From positions 46,605-110,604 of the forward strand of contig NZ_NJIC01000012.1 of NCBI RefSeq assembly GCF_013620825.1: DNA of 64,000 bases, written 5' to 3'. Position numbers and translations under genes: made by a program. This stretch comes from Rhodanobacter sp. PCA2 (GTDB lineage Bacteria > Pseudomonadota > Gammaproteobacteria > Xanthomonadales > Rhodanobacteraceae). Position 1 is the stretch's first letter; every line of letters begins with the position of its first letter. A model generated the notes under the pieces. It did no database searches. It saw only the letters and a program-made list of their open reading frames with translations, and was not told the DNA's origin. Below, in pieces: positions 27,439 through 36,356 of this stretch.

Positions 27439-27903
27439 CTACGGAAGCTTCTGCAACTGCGTCGCGGAAAGCTCGCCGCTGATGCCGTGGCGGCTGCCGT
27501 CGGCGCGGATCAGCAGGGTGCGCGGCGTCTCGCCGCCCCAGTTCGGGTCGAGCAGGTAATCCAGCCGCTCCGGCGCGGCTTCGGCATAAGCGCGCGCGGG
27601 ATAGCCGTCCATGTGCATGGCGTCGAGGCGTGCGGCGATCTCCGCGCGCCGGGCGATGCTGTCGGTGGCCACGGTGACCAGCTCGATCTCGCGCGGGTGC
27701 GCGCGCTGCAGCTTCGCCAGCGCCTGCATGTTCGCCTCGCAATACGCGCAGTCCAGCGCCCACACGGCGAGGATGCGCACGCCGCGGGCGGGCGGCTTGA
27801 GCAGGGCCGGTACCTGGTCCGCTGCCAGCGGCGCGAGCGTGCCGGCATGGGCGGAAAGCGGCAGCGCCAGGGCGAGCAGGGTGGCCAGCAACAGGTGGCG
27901 CAT
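27439..27903 (-). CDS. Thioredoxin-fold protein with signal peptide
   Basis: 154 residues: signal peptide MRHLLLATLLALALPLSAHAG, a TlpA-like core with LAVWALDCAYCEANMQALAKL (CxxC as CAYC) and WGGETPRTLLIRADG, the cis-proline region of thioredoxin-like proteins. It is probably a periplasmic thiol-disulfide protein. Its ATG shares one base with the stop of the BNR-repeat gene upstream, so it is the last gene of a three-gene unit with a TonB receptor. Confidence 0.8.
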   Translation of the reverse strand: MRHLLLATLLALALPLSAHAGTLAPLAADQVPALLKPPARGVRILAVWALDCAYCEANMQALAKLQRAHPREIELVTVATDSIARRAEIAARLDAMHMDGYPARAYAEAAPERLDYLLDPNWGGETPRTLLIRADGSRHGISGELSATQLQKLP

Positions 27904-29072
27904 CACGGGGCCCCGGCAGGAATCAGGCGGAAACCGGCGGCGGTGTTCCACGCCACGAACGCCCGGCCCTGCCGCAGCAGCAGTTGCGGCGAGCCTACCG
28001 CGGCGGTCGATGCGGCAATGCCGTGCGCCGCGCCGAAATGCAGGCCGCCATCGTCGGAGCGGCGCAGCATCAGCGTGTAGCCCTGCGCGTCCACCTGGTT
28101 CCACGCCAGCCACACGGTCTTGCCCTGCGCCGCCACGTCGGCGTGGCTGGCGCCGGGGCCGCCGATCTTCAGCGCGTGCCGTGGCGGATGGCCGGGATCG
28201 AGCTGGCCGTACCAGATCGCTGGGCCGTGCTTCGCCTCGTACCACACCGCGTGGCGCACGCCGTCGGCAGCGATCGCCAGCCCGGGGCCGTGATGCGGGC
28301 AGGCGGCGATCTGCCAGTCGTCGAAGGTGGCGCGCTCGGCGTGCGGCTGCTCGCCGTTCGTGGGCAGCAGGGCGTACGCGTGGTCGCGGATGTTGTCGCC
28401 GTAGACGCCGCGGAAGAATGCGGCCACCTCGCCTTGCGGCGTGCGTGCCAGCGCGATGCGGCAGCATTCGCAGGAGTTGTCCATCAGCTTGCGCTCGGGC
28501 GCGAAGCTCTTGCCGGCATCGTCCGACCAGCTGTAGTACACCGCGGCGCCCAGGTAGGGCCGGCCGTGCGACTGCGCCGCCAGCATGTCGCGCTTGTCGA
28601 TCCAGGCGATCACCACGCGGCCCTGGCCGTCCACCGCCAGGGCGTCGAAACGGTGGGTGATCTCGGCGCGGTCGTGGTGCACGGTGACCGGCGTAGTGAA
28701 GTGCGCACCGCCGTCCGTCGAGCGGGCGAAGCGCACGAAGCCGGTCCAGGGTTTCGCCCGCGGCTGCGACCAGCTCACGTAGATCTCGTCGTGGGAGCCG
28801 AACGCGATCTTCGGCCGGTTCTCGCCCTCGGCGTAGATCGGTTCGGCCACGGCGTTGACGTCCGCCGGGGCGCTCAGCGTCTTGCCGAGGTCGTCGGAAT
28901 GGCGCAGGCGCACGTGGCCGCCCGCCGTATCCACCACCCACAGCCGGCCCTGCGCGTCGAAGGCGGCGCTGGCGCCCAGCTCGGGCCCGTGGGACATCTT
29001 CATGCCGGCCATGTCGTGGGCCGCGGCGGTGGAGGCGAGCAGGCAGCAGAAGAGGAAGGTCAGCGTGCGCAT
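27903..29072 (-). CDS. Exported BNR-repeat (sialidase-like beta-propeller) protein
   Basis: 389 residues with a signal peptide (LTFLFCCLLASTAAA) and a histidine/methionine-rich mature N-terminus (HDMAGMKMSHGPE). The body contains Asp-box (BNR) motifs: STDGGAHF, SDDAGKSF and SDDGGLHF, plus LRHSDDLGKTL, typical of six-bladed sialidase-like propellers. A C-E-C-C cluster sits in DNSCECCRIAL. There is no evidence for sialidase catalysis: the catalytic Arg triad and Tyr/Glu cannot be placed. The His/Met and Cys clusters suggest metal binding, perhaps copper. It lies between a TonB receptor and a thioredoxin-like gene. Confidence 0.72.
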   Translation of the reverse strand: MRTLTFLFCCLLASTAAAHDMAGMKMSHGPELGASAAFDAQGRLWVVDTAGGHVRLRHSDDLGKTLSAPADVNAVAEPIYAEGENRPKIAFGSHDEIYVSWSQPRAKPWTGFVRFARSTDGGAHFTTPVTVHHDRAEITHRFDALAVDGQGRVVIAWIDKRDMLAAQSHGRPYLGAAVYYSWSDDAGKSFAPERKLMDNSCECCRIALARTPQGEVAAFFRGVYGDNIRDHAYALLPTNGEQPHAERATFDDWQIAACPHHGPGLAIAADGVRHAVWYEAKHGPAIWYGQLDPGHPPRHALKIGGPGASHADVAAQGKTVWLAWNQVDAQGYTLMLRRSDDGGLHFGAAHGIAASTAAVGSPQLLLRQGRAFVAWNTAAGFRLIPAGAP

Positions 29073-29093
29073 GAAGGGTTCCGGGGCGCCGGG

Positions 29094-31358
29094 TCAGAGT
29101 TCCCAGTGCAATTCGCCGAACCAGGTGCGTCCGGCATAGGGATGGTAGACCCAGTAATGTTCGTTGGTGAGGTTGTCCACGCCCAGCGACGCGGTCCACT
29201 GCGGCGCGAAGCGCCAGCGCAGCTTGGCGTCGGCCACGGTGAAGCTGCTCACCGCGCCATAGGTATCCACGAGGTCGCTGTTGTCCAGCGTGCCGTATTG
29301 GCGGCCGGAGCGGCGCAGCCCCAGCGAGGCGTCCCAGCCGGGTGCGAAGCGCCAGTCGGCAAACAGCGTTGCGCGCAGGCGCGGGATGCGCGGGAAGGTC
29401 TTGCCATCCGCCTTCGGGAACTGCCGGTCGCGCAAGGTGGTGGCCTGGTTCCAGGCGACGCTGGCGGTGAGGTCCACGGGAGCGCCGCCCAGGTCGGTCA
29501 GCACCAGTTCGCCCTCGACGCCGCGCGTGCGCACCTTGTCGATGTTCTGCACGCTGGTGACCGGCACGGGCAGGGTGATGTCGGTCTGCGAATACAGCGT
29601 GTCGGCCACGCGGTCCTGGTACAGCGACACGCGCCAGTGGCCGTGCTGCAGCGTGCGGGTCAGGCTGAGGTCGGTGGACCAGTCGCGCTCGGGCTGCAGG
29701 TTCGGATCGTTGTTGACGATGGAGCCGCCCGAGATGGAGCCCTGGAACAGTTCCTCGACGGAGGGGTAGCGCACCGCCTTGCCCCAGGACAGGCGCAACT
29801 GCCAGTCGCTGGCGAAATCCCAGTTCAGCGCGGCCTTGGGCGAGAAATCGCTGCGCTGGCGCGAGGGATAGCCCAGCGCGGCGCCGGCCGAGGCCCGCAG
29901 GCCGCCGTAGGCGCGCCATTGCTCCCAGCGCCCGCCCGCGGTCAGCGCCCAGGCCTCGGCGAAGCTCCACACGTCCTGCAGGTACAGCGCGCGGGTCTGC
30001 GTGCGGCCGCCATAGGCGCTGACCTGCGGGCCGTCGGCGGGGCCGCGCCAGTTGCTGGCGGCGCGCACGCGCGAATCCAGCCGGTAGCGGTCCACGTGCG
30101 CGCCGGCGTACAGCATGTTCGCGTCGCCCAGCGGGCCGGAGCTGCGCAGGTCGAGCGTGCTCCAGCCGGAACCGCCCATGTCGGCCACCGTGCCGGGGCC
30201 GCTCCATGCGCTGCCGGCTGACGAGCCGGCGGCGTCGTGTTCGAGGTTGCGCGCGTAGTCGTAATGGCTGGCCACCGCATCCCAGCGCCAGTCGTTGTCG
30301 AAACGGCCGTGCAGTTCGGCGCCGTAGAGCACGTGGGTCTGGTCGGTGCTGCTGGGCGCCAGGCCGCTGGCCGGCAGCGTCCAGACCTTGCCGCCGGCGA
30401 GGATGGTTCCGCCGTACACCGGCTGCCCGGCGGCGTCGCGGATCAGGCTGCGGGTGCTGTCGAAGGCGTTGTTGTGCCACCAGCCCAGGGTGAACAGCGC
30501 GCCGACCTGGCTGCCGAGGTCCACGCCGACCTGCAACGCGGCCTGGGTCTGCCGGGTGTGCTCGATGCTGTTCGCGCCGTAGACCAGGCGCGGCGTGCCG
30601 TTGGGATTGCGGTCCAGCGTGGCGCCTTCGACCGGCACCGCGTTGGCCGCGTTGCCGCCCGCCTTGGCGGTGGCGTACTGCATGGGCTGGCCGTGGTTGT
30701 CGAGCTGGTTGAGCGAGAGCAGCCAGCGCCAGCGGCCCTGCCGGTCGCCGAGCTGGGCGGCGAGGCGGTGGCCGTCGTAGTGGCCGCCGGCGCCGTAGCG
30801 GTCGCCGTAGTCCTGGCTGAAGTACTGGACGTCGGCGCTGGCGGTCAGCCGGTCGGGCAGGCGGGTGTGGATCAGCACCGTGGTTCCGATGGAGTTGCCG
30901 GGATACAGCGCCGAGTAGGGGCCGTACAGCACGTCCACCGCGCCGATTTCCGTGGGCGCCACCATGCCCCAGCGCGGCGCGCCGTCCCAGCTGTTGCTCA
31001 TCAGGTTGGAGAGCAGCAGGCCGTCGGCATAGAGCAGGCTGCGCGCGTTCTGCAGCGTGCCGCTGTTGCGGCCGCTGATCGTGGCGTTGGGGTCGCCGAT
31101 GTAGCGCTGGCGCACCTGCAGGTTCGGCGCGTAGCGCAGCGCGTCGGCGCTGGTGGTCAGGTTCTGCTGCTGCAGGCGCTGCTGCGATATGCGCACGGTC
31201 ACGCTGGGCGTGTTCAGCACCGCGGTGTCGCTGGCGTGCACGTGGATGGGGGCCAGCGTGGTGGATTGCGGCGGTTCGGCGGCGAAAGCCAGTCCGCCGG
31301 CGGCAGCCAGCAGCAGGGCGGCAGGGAAACGGGTGTCCAAGCGGAAAGCCTTGACCAT
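29094..31358 (-). CDS. TonB-dependent outer-membrane receptor
   Basis: 754 residues from ATG 31358 (MVKAFRLDTRF); an in-frame TTG lies 15 nt further out. Signal peptide to about 27, no clear TonB box by eye, plug domain (SADALRYAPNLQVRQRYIG, TISGRNSGTLQNARSLLYADG, VDVLYGPYSALYPGNSIG) and a 22-strand-type barrel ending LGVDNLTNEHYWVYHPYAGRTWFGELHWEL with the terminal aromatic-x-L signal. Substrate not determinable from the sequence; adjacency to a His/Met-rich BNR protein and a thioredoxin-like protein makes a metal plausible. RegBA lies just upstream on the same strand. Confidence 0.9.
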   Translation of the reverse strand: MVKAFRLDTRFPAALLLAAAGGLAFAAEPPQSTTLAPIHVHASDTAVLNTPSVTVRISQQRLQQQNLTTSADALRYAPNLQVRQRYIGDPNATISGRNSGTLQNARSLLYADGLLLSNLMSNSWDGAPRWGMVAPTEIGAVDVLYGPYSALYPGNSIGTTVLIHTRLPDRLTASADVQYFSQDYGDRYGAGGHYDGHRLAAQLGDRQGRWRWLLSLNQLDNHGQPMQYATAKAGGNAANAVPVEGATLDRNPNGTPRLVYGANSIEHTRQTQAALQVGVDLGSQVGALFTLGWWHNNAFDSTRSLIRDAAGQPVYGGTILAGGKVWTLPASGLAPSSTDQTHVLYGAELHGRFDNDWRWDAVASHYDYARNLEHDAAGSSAGSAWSGPGTVADMGGSGWSTLDLRSSGPLGDANMLYAGAHVDRYRLDSRVRAASNWRGPADGPQVSAYGGRTQTRALYLQDVWSFAEAWALTAGGRWEQWRAYGGLRASAGAALGYPSRQRSDFSPKAALNWDFASDWQLRLSWGKAVRYPSVEELFQGSISGGSIVNNDPNLQPERDWSTDLSLTRTLQHGHWRVSLYQDRVADTLYSQTDITLPVPVTSVQNIDKVRTRGVEGELVLTDLGGAPVDLTASVAWNQATTLRDRQFPKADGKTFPRIPRLRATLFADWRFAPGWDASLGLRRSGRQYGTLDNSDLVDTYGAVSSFTVADAKLRWRFAPQWTASLGVDNLTNEHYWVYHPYAGRTWFGELHWEL

Positions 31359-31541
31359 GGTCCAAGGTTTCAAGCTTAGTCGCGTTTCGCGGCAGCGGGA
31401 AATGACGGGTTGTCGCAGTCGCCTGCTACGCCGGATGCCGGTGGACCCGCGGCCGGCGGAGTCATGCGCCCGGGGGCCGACGCCGCTTGCGACGCCGGAC
31501 CGCGCGTGGCCGCGCCGCTTCCGGCAGCGGTTGCGTGGCGC

Positions 31542-32129
31542 TCAGTGCTCGTCCTGGGGGCGTTCGCGCACCGGGTGCTTGCCCAGCTTGCGCTGCAAGG
31601 TGCGCCGGTGCATGCCCAGCCGGCGGGCGGTCTCCGAGATGTTGCCGCTGCATTCCGTGAGCACGCGCTGGATGTGCTCCCACTCCAGGCGGCGCAGGGC
31701 CAGCGGCGCTTCCGGGGCGTCGGGCAGGTCTTCCTCGTCGCCTTCGCCGTTGTCGCCGTCGAGCAGGGCGCGCACCACGGCATCGGCGTCCACCGGCTTG
31801 GCGAGGTAGTCGTGGGCGCCGCGCTTGATCGCCTCCACCGCGGTGGCGATCGAGGCGTAGCCGGTGAGCAGCAGGATGCGCATGTCCGGCACCAGCGAGT
31901 GCAGCTCGGGAATCAGCCGCAGGCCGTTCTCGTCGCCCAGCTTGAGGTCGAGCACGCAGTAGCGCGGCTGCTGGCGGCGCGCCAGCATGCGCGCGTCGCC
32001 CAGGTTGGTGGCCGAGATCACCTCGAAGCCGCGCGAGGTCAGCGCGCGGGTCAGCACGCGCACGAAGGTGGCGTCGTCGTCCACCAGCAGCAGGGGACGG
32101 TTGGAGGCAGGGGTGGCTTGCTCGCTCAT
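31542..32129 (-). CDS. regA: Redox response regulator RegA/PrrA/ActR
   Basis: 195 residues. Receiver domain with LLVDDDATFV, phospho-acceptor in YCVLDLKLGDENGL, LLLTGYAS and YLAKPVDAD; then an acidic linker (DGDNGEGDEEDLPDAPE) and a Fis-type helix-turn-helix (CSGNISETARRLGMHRRTLQRKLGKHP), which is the characteristic RegA C-terminus. RegA controls energy and redox metabolism genes under RegB. The kinase gene is 79 nt upstream in the same direction. Confidence 0.94.
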   Translation of the reverse strand: MSEQATPASNRPLLLVDDDATFVRVLTRALTSRGFEVISATNLGDARMLARRQQPRYCVLDLKLGDENGLRLIPELHSLVPDMRILLLTGYASIATAVEAIKRGAHDYLAKPVDADAVVRALLDGDNGEGDEEDLPDAPEAPLALRRLEWEHIQRVLTECSGNISETARRLGMHRRTLQRKLGKHPVRERPQDEH

Positions 32130-32208
32130 TGGAGTGTTCCGGACAGGCTGATTCGTACCATTCTTGCCGCTCGCGAAGGAACTTGCACGTGCATGGTGCT
32201 GGCGGCGC

Positions 32209-33513
32209 TCAATGCCGCGAGATGACCGCCAGCGGCAGGCGCAGGCAGACTACCGCGCCTTCGGCGGTGTTGGAGGCCACCAGTTCGCCGTTGAGGCGCT
32301 CGGCGGTGGCGGCCGCGAGGGTGAGTCCTATGCCCAGGCCGGTCTGCTTCTGCGAATGGCCCAGCCCGGCATTGCCTTCGGTGCTGGAGAAGCCGGGGCC
32401 GCGATCGATCACCCGGAACTGCAGCCAGCCTTCCTCGCGCCCCGCCTGCAGCCGCACCTCGCGGGAGTCGCGCAGCGCGGATGCGTCGGCGGCGTTGTTC
32501 AGCAGGTTCAGCAGCCCGTGCCGCAGGCCGGGCGGGACGCGCAGCGGCAGCTGCGCGACGTCCTCGTCCAACTGCAGCTCCAGCTCGGCCTCGGGGCGCA
32601 GCAACTGGAAGCGCTCGGTGCAACTGCGCAGGAACTGCGTCACGTCCATGCGTTCGGGTTCCTGCGAGAGCTGGGCGCGGCCGAACGCCACCATTTCGCG
32701 CAGGATGTCGCGGCAGCGGTCCACCTGCCCCTCAAGCAGGGAGAGATCCTCCGCCAGCTCCACGTCGCCGGCGTGTTCGCGGCGCAACTCGGGCAGCAGC
32801 GTGCGCATGGTGGACAGCGGCGTGTTGAGTTCGTGCGCGGCGCCCGCCGCCTGCGTCGCCATGGCGAGGATGCCCTCGTCGCGCAGCGCGCGTTCGTGCA
32901 CGCGCTGCGTTGCGATCTGCTGCATGCGCAGGGCGCGCGCCAGCCGGTTGATGAAGAAGCCCAGCAGCACCGCGGTGATGACGAAGTTCACGCCCATGCC
33001 CGCCACGTGCAGCGGGAAACCGTTGTGCATGCCGTCCTGCATCGGCAACGGCACGTACCAGTACATCAGCAGCAGGTAGGCGGTGGCGGCGATGACCGCC
33101 ACCGCGAAGATCGCGCGGATCGACAGCGCGGCCGCGGTGAGCGCGATCGGCACCAGCAGCAGGGTGACGAAGGGATTGCTGGCGCCGCCGGTGAAGTACA
33201 GCAGCACGCCCAGCACCAGGGTATCCATCACGATGTGGGCGATCGTTTCCCCCTCGCTCACCGGCCACGAGCGGGCGAGCCGCCACGCGGCCAGCACCGA
33301 GAACACCGCGAGCAGCCCGATGCAGGCCAGCAGCGGCAGCAGCGGGATGGCCAGGTGCAGCCAGAACGCGGACACCAGCACCGCCACGCTCTGGCCGCCG
33401 ATCGCGCACAGGCGCAGCCACGCCAGCGTGCGCGCCAGCGCCAGCGGGCCTATGCGGTTCTTGATCGGGCGATGCGGCATGCGGTCCATTCCGTTGCCGT
33501 GGGGGCCCGCCAT
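32209..33513 (-). CDS. regB: Redox sensor histidine kinase RegB/PrrB
   Basis: 434 residues with six membrane helices. The ubiquinone-sensing motif GGASNPF lies between helices 3 and 4, as in RegB. The H box is AAGAAHELNTPLSTM. The redox-active cysteine known from RegB is present in VDRCRDIL. N box LLNLLNNAADAS, G1 VIDRGPGF and G2 TGLGIGLTLA complete an intact ATPase domain. The start used is ATG 33513; ATG 33489 is also possible and neither has a strong ribosome site. It forms a pair with regA. Confidence 0.94.
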   Translation of the reverse strand: MAGPHGNGMDRMPHRPIKNRIGPLALARTLAWLRLCAIGGQSVAVLVSAFWLHLAIPLLPLLACIGLLAVFSVLAAWRLARSWPVSEGETIAHIVMDTLVLGVLLYFTGGASNPFVTLLLVPIALTAAALSIRAIFAVAVIAATAYLLLMYWYVPLPMQDGMHNGFPLHVAGMGVNFVITAVLLGFFINRLARALRMQQIATQRVHERALRDEGILAMATQAAGAAHELNTPLSTMRTLLPELRREHAGDVELAEDLSLLEGQVDRCRDILREMVAFGRAQLSQEPERMDVTQFLRSCTERFQLLRPEAELELQLDEDVAQLPLRVPPGLRHGLLNLLNNAADASALRDSREVRLQAGREEGWLQFRVIDRGPGFSSTEGNAGLGHSQKQTGLGIGLTLAAATAERLNGELVASNTAEGAVVCLRLPLAVISRH

Positions 33514-33535
33514 GGTACCGCGACGGGCCGTCCGA

Positions 33536-35083
33536 TCAGGGCGTGTCGAATTCCTCGCTGCGCACGGCGGGCAGGGGTTCGCGTGCCGCCGCGCTGGCGT
33601 GGCTGGCCGACAGCTTCCGCATCAGCGGCAACACCGCCAGCGCGATCACGGTGCAGCCCACGCCGACCATGCCCAGCTTGTTGAACAGGTTGGTGTAGAT
33701 GGCCAGCGACTGCACAGGATCGTTGAGGCCTGCGGGGATGTGCGCGAAGTTGGCCACCACGCTGCCCAGGTACTGCGAGATGCCGGAGGCGACGAAGTAG
33801 GCGCCCATCATGAAGCCGCCCATGCGCGCGGGCACGTAGCGGGCGATCATCGCCAGGCCCAGGCCGGACACCAGCAGTTCGCCCAGCGAGTACAGGCCGT
33901 AGCCCCACACCATGATCCACGACGATACCTGGCCGTTCACCGCCCAGTGCGCGCCCACGCCGTAGATGAAGAAGCCCCCGGCCACTGCCGCGAAGCCCCA
34001 GGCGAACTTGGCGGCGACGGAAATATCCTTGCCCATGCGGCCCAGCGCGTTGTAGATGAACACCAGCACCGGGCTCAGCAGCACGATCCAGATCGCATTG
34101 AGCGACTGGAACTGCTCGGGAATCCAGGTCAGCACATGCCAGCCGAACAGGCTGAAATCCAGGTTCACGTTCTTCTGCGCGAACAGGTTCAGCGAGGTGG
34201 ACATCTGCTGGTAGAAGATGAAGAAGAAGATCGTCTGCACCGTCAGCACCAGCGCGGCGATCAGCCCGGCGCGCTCGTCGCGATGGCTGGAGCGGATCAG
34301 GTGCGCGAAGATGCCGAGCACCACCACGCCGGCCAGGTACACGCAGATGCGCGCAATCAGCTCGCTCTGCAGGATGAACGCCGAGACGAACACCATCGCC
34401 AGGGCGCCGGCCAGCACGCCGACCAGCTTCTTGAGGTCGACGGGGGCATTGTCGGCCGGCGAGCCGATGTGCCGCAGCGTGCGGCTCATCAGCGCATAGT
34501 TCGCCAGGCCCAGCAGCAGGCCCACCGCGCACGCGCCGAACGCGGTATGCCAGCCCCACTCGTCGCCGAAGTGGGTGCCCACGTAGTCGCGGATCCACGG
34601 CGTCAGCAGCATCGAGATCGTCGAGCCGATGTTCACCGCCATGTAGTAGATCGTGAATGCGCTGTCGATCTTGGTGTCGTCGCCCTCGTAGATCTTGCGC
34701 ACCAGGTTGCCGGCGTTCGGCTTGAACATGCCGTTGCCGACGATGATCACGCCCAGCGCGATGTACAGGAACGACGCGTTCTCGGTGGGAAACCACAGCA
34801 GCGCGTAGCCCAGCATCAGCACCATCGCGCCGATGCGCATGGTGCGGCGTGTGCCGATCAGCTTGTCGCCCACCCAGCCGCCGATCGCCGGCGTCACGTA
34901 GATCAGCGCCGCGGCGGCGCCCCACACCAGGTTCGCCTTGGTGTCGACGAAACCCAGCTTCTTCATCATGTAGGTGACCATCAGCACCTGCATGCCGTAG
35001 AAGCCGAAGCGCTCCCACATCTCGATCAGGAAGACGGTACTGAACGACCGTGTTTGCGAAACGGGGGGATTCTGGATTGCCAT
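33536..35083 (-). CDS. POT-family (proton-dependent) di/tripeptide transporter
   Basis: 515 residues. About 12-14 membrane helices. The signature ExxERFxYYG appears as EMWERFGFYGMQ in helix 1, and the second motif as GNGMFKPNAGNLV; FYQQMSTSLNLFAQ is typical of POT helix 7. These carriers import di- and tripeptides with protons. The start MAIQNPPVSQTRSFSTVFLIE at 35083 fits; the longer upstream frame is not family-like. It could work with the receptors and peptidases of the 38-48 kb region, but no link is shown. Confidence 0.92.
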   Translation of the reverse strand: MAIQNPPVSQTRSFSTVFLIEMWERFGFYGMQVLMVTYMMKKLGFVDTKANLVWGAAAALIYVTPAIGGWVGDKLIGTRRTMRIGAMVLMLGYALLWFPTENASFLYIALGVIIVGNGMFKPNAGNLVRKIYEGDDTKIDSAFTIYYMAVNIGSTISMLLTPWIRDYVGTHFGDEWGWHTAFGACAVGLLLGLANYALMSRTLRHIGSPADNAPVDLKKLVGVLAGALAMVFVSAFILQSELIARICVYLAGVVVLGIFAHLIRSSHRDERAGLIAALVLTVQTIFFFIFYQQMSTSLNLFAQKNVNLDFSLFGWHVLTWIPEQFQSLNAIWIVLLSPVLVFIYNALGRMGKDISVAAKFAWGFAAVAGGFFIYGVGAHWAVNGQVSSWIMVWGYGLYSLGELLVSGLGLAMIARYVPARMGGFMMGAYFVASGISQYLGSVVANFAHIPAGLNDPVQSLAIYTNLFNKLGMVGVGCTVIALAVLPLMRKLSASHASAAAREPLPAVRSEEFDTP

Positions 35084-35304
35084 GCATCGATTCCGTGCTG
35101 ATGGGTACAACGGCCGCGCAGGCGCGACCGGCGAGTCGCGGCGCTGAACGCAACCACAACCGGCGAAGGGTAACCCATCCGTCATTCCCGCTTCGTTGCG
35201 CCGCAATATCCCGTGCCCCGTTCCGGAGGGCGCGGCGCCGGTCTGTGGCATCATGCCCGTTTGGCCCGCGTTGCCGGGCATCCCTCACCGGAGACCCGTT
35301 TCCC

Positions 35305-35673
35305 ATGCCAGGCCAAGGATTCCGCGGCGACCCGCGTCAACTCTGGAGGGCGTTCCGCTGGTCGATGCTGGGCCTGCGCGCAGGCTGGCGGCACGAGGCC
35401 TCGTTCCGGCTGGAGGCGATGCTGGCGGTGGTGTTGATCCCGCTGGGGCTGTGGCTGGGCGAGGGCGCGCTGGAAAAACTCGCGCTGGTGGGACCCGCCT
35501 TCCTGGTGCTCTCGGCCGAGCTGCTCAATTCCGCGGTCGAGGCCGTGGTGGACAAGGTCAGTCCCGAATTCCACGAACTGGCCGGTCGCGCCAAGGACAT
35601 GGGTTCGGCCGCCGTGTTCCTGCTGCTGGTGCTGATGGTGTTGAGCTGGGGGCTGGTGCTGGGGCTGCGCTGA
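35305..35673 (+). CDS. dgkA: Diacylglycerol kinase DgkA
   Basis: 122 residues. Small trimeric inner-membrane kinase recycling diacylglycerol to phosphatidate. Family hallmarks: an amphipathic N-terminus (RAFRWSMLGLRAGWRHEASFRLE, with the metal-binding Glu), three membrane helices and the active-site segment AELLNSAVEAVVDKV. The start MPGQGFRGDPRQLW at 35305 follows GGAG and gives family length. Divergent from the peptide transporter. Confidence 0.94.
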   Translation: MPGQGFRGDPRQLWRAFRWSMLGLRAGWRHEASFRLEAMLAVVLIPLGLWLGEGALEKLALVGPAFLVLSAELLNSAVEAVVDKVSPEFHELAGRAKDMGSAAVFLLLVLMVLSWGLVLGLR

Positions 35674-35734
35674 GGTCGATTGCGCCGTCCGCCCGGGGAT
35701 GTTGCAATGGCCTTCCCCGCAAAGGAGCCCCGCC

Positions 35735-36355
35735 ATGAAACTTCTGCGCAATCTCGTGCTGTTGCTGCTGGCCTTCGGCCTCGCCGGCTGCGGCTACAAC
35801 GCCATGCAGCGGCAGGACGAGGCGGTCAAGGCGGCATGGTCGGAAGTGCTCAACCAGTACCAGCGCCGCGCCGACCTGGTGCCGAACCTGGTGGCCACGG
35901 TGAAGGGCTACGCGCAGCACGAGGAGAAGGTGTTCACCGAGGTGGCCGACGCGCGCGCCAAGGTGGGCAGCATCCAGGTGACGCCGGAGCTGGCGAACGA
36001 TCCGCAGGCGCTGGCGAAGTTCCAGGCGGCGCAGGGCGAGCTGGGCAATGCGTTGTCGCGCCTGATGGCGGTGAGCGAGAACTACCCCACGCTGAAGGCG
36101 GACGGCCTGTTCCAGAACCTGCAGGCGCAGCTGGAAGGCACCGAGAACCGCATCACCGTGGCGCGCCAGCGCTACGTGCAGACGGTGCAGGACTACAACT
36201 CGATGATCCGCACCTTCCCGAACAACCTCACCGCCAAGATGTTCGGCTACACCGTGAAGCCGAACTTCAGCGTGCAGAACGAGCAGGCGATCTCCACCGC
36301 GCCCAAGGTCGACTTCGGCGGCTCCGCTCCGGCACCCGCCGCCTCGGCGCATTGA
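35735..36355 (+). CDS. lemA: LemA family lipoprotein
   Basis: 206 residues. Starts after a strong AAAGGAG. A lipobox (FGLAGC, Cys near 19) replaces the usual single transmembrane N-terminus. The helical body has the family motifs AVKAAWSEVLNQYQRRADLVPNLVATVKGYA and ENRITVARQRYVQTVQDYNSMIRTFPNN. LemA proteins are coiled four-helix proteins of unknown biochemical role, nearly always next to TPM-domain genes, as here: the next gene begins one base after its stop. Confidence 0.93.
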   Translation: MKLLRNLVLLLLAFGLAGCGYNAMQRQDEAVKAAWSEVLNQYQRRADLVPNLVATVKGYAQHEEKVFTEVADARAKVGSIQVTPELANDPQALAKFQAAQGELGNALSRLMAVSENYPTLKADGLFQNLQAQLEGTENRITVARQRYVQTVQDYNSMIRTFPNNLTAKMFGYTVKPNFSVQNEQAISTAPKVDFGGSAPAPAASAH

Positions 36356-36356
36356 A

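Noticed and set aside
27903..29072. Annotation as an active sialidase
   Set aside because: Asp boxes are present but I could not place the arginine triad or the Tyr/Glu nucleophile pair; only the propeller fold is supported.
29094..31358. Naming the receptor as a copper receptor (OprC-like)
   Set aside because: The plug sequence does not resemble OprC clearly; copper is suggested only by the His/Met-rich neighbour.
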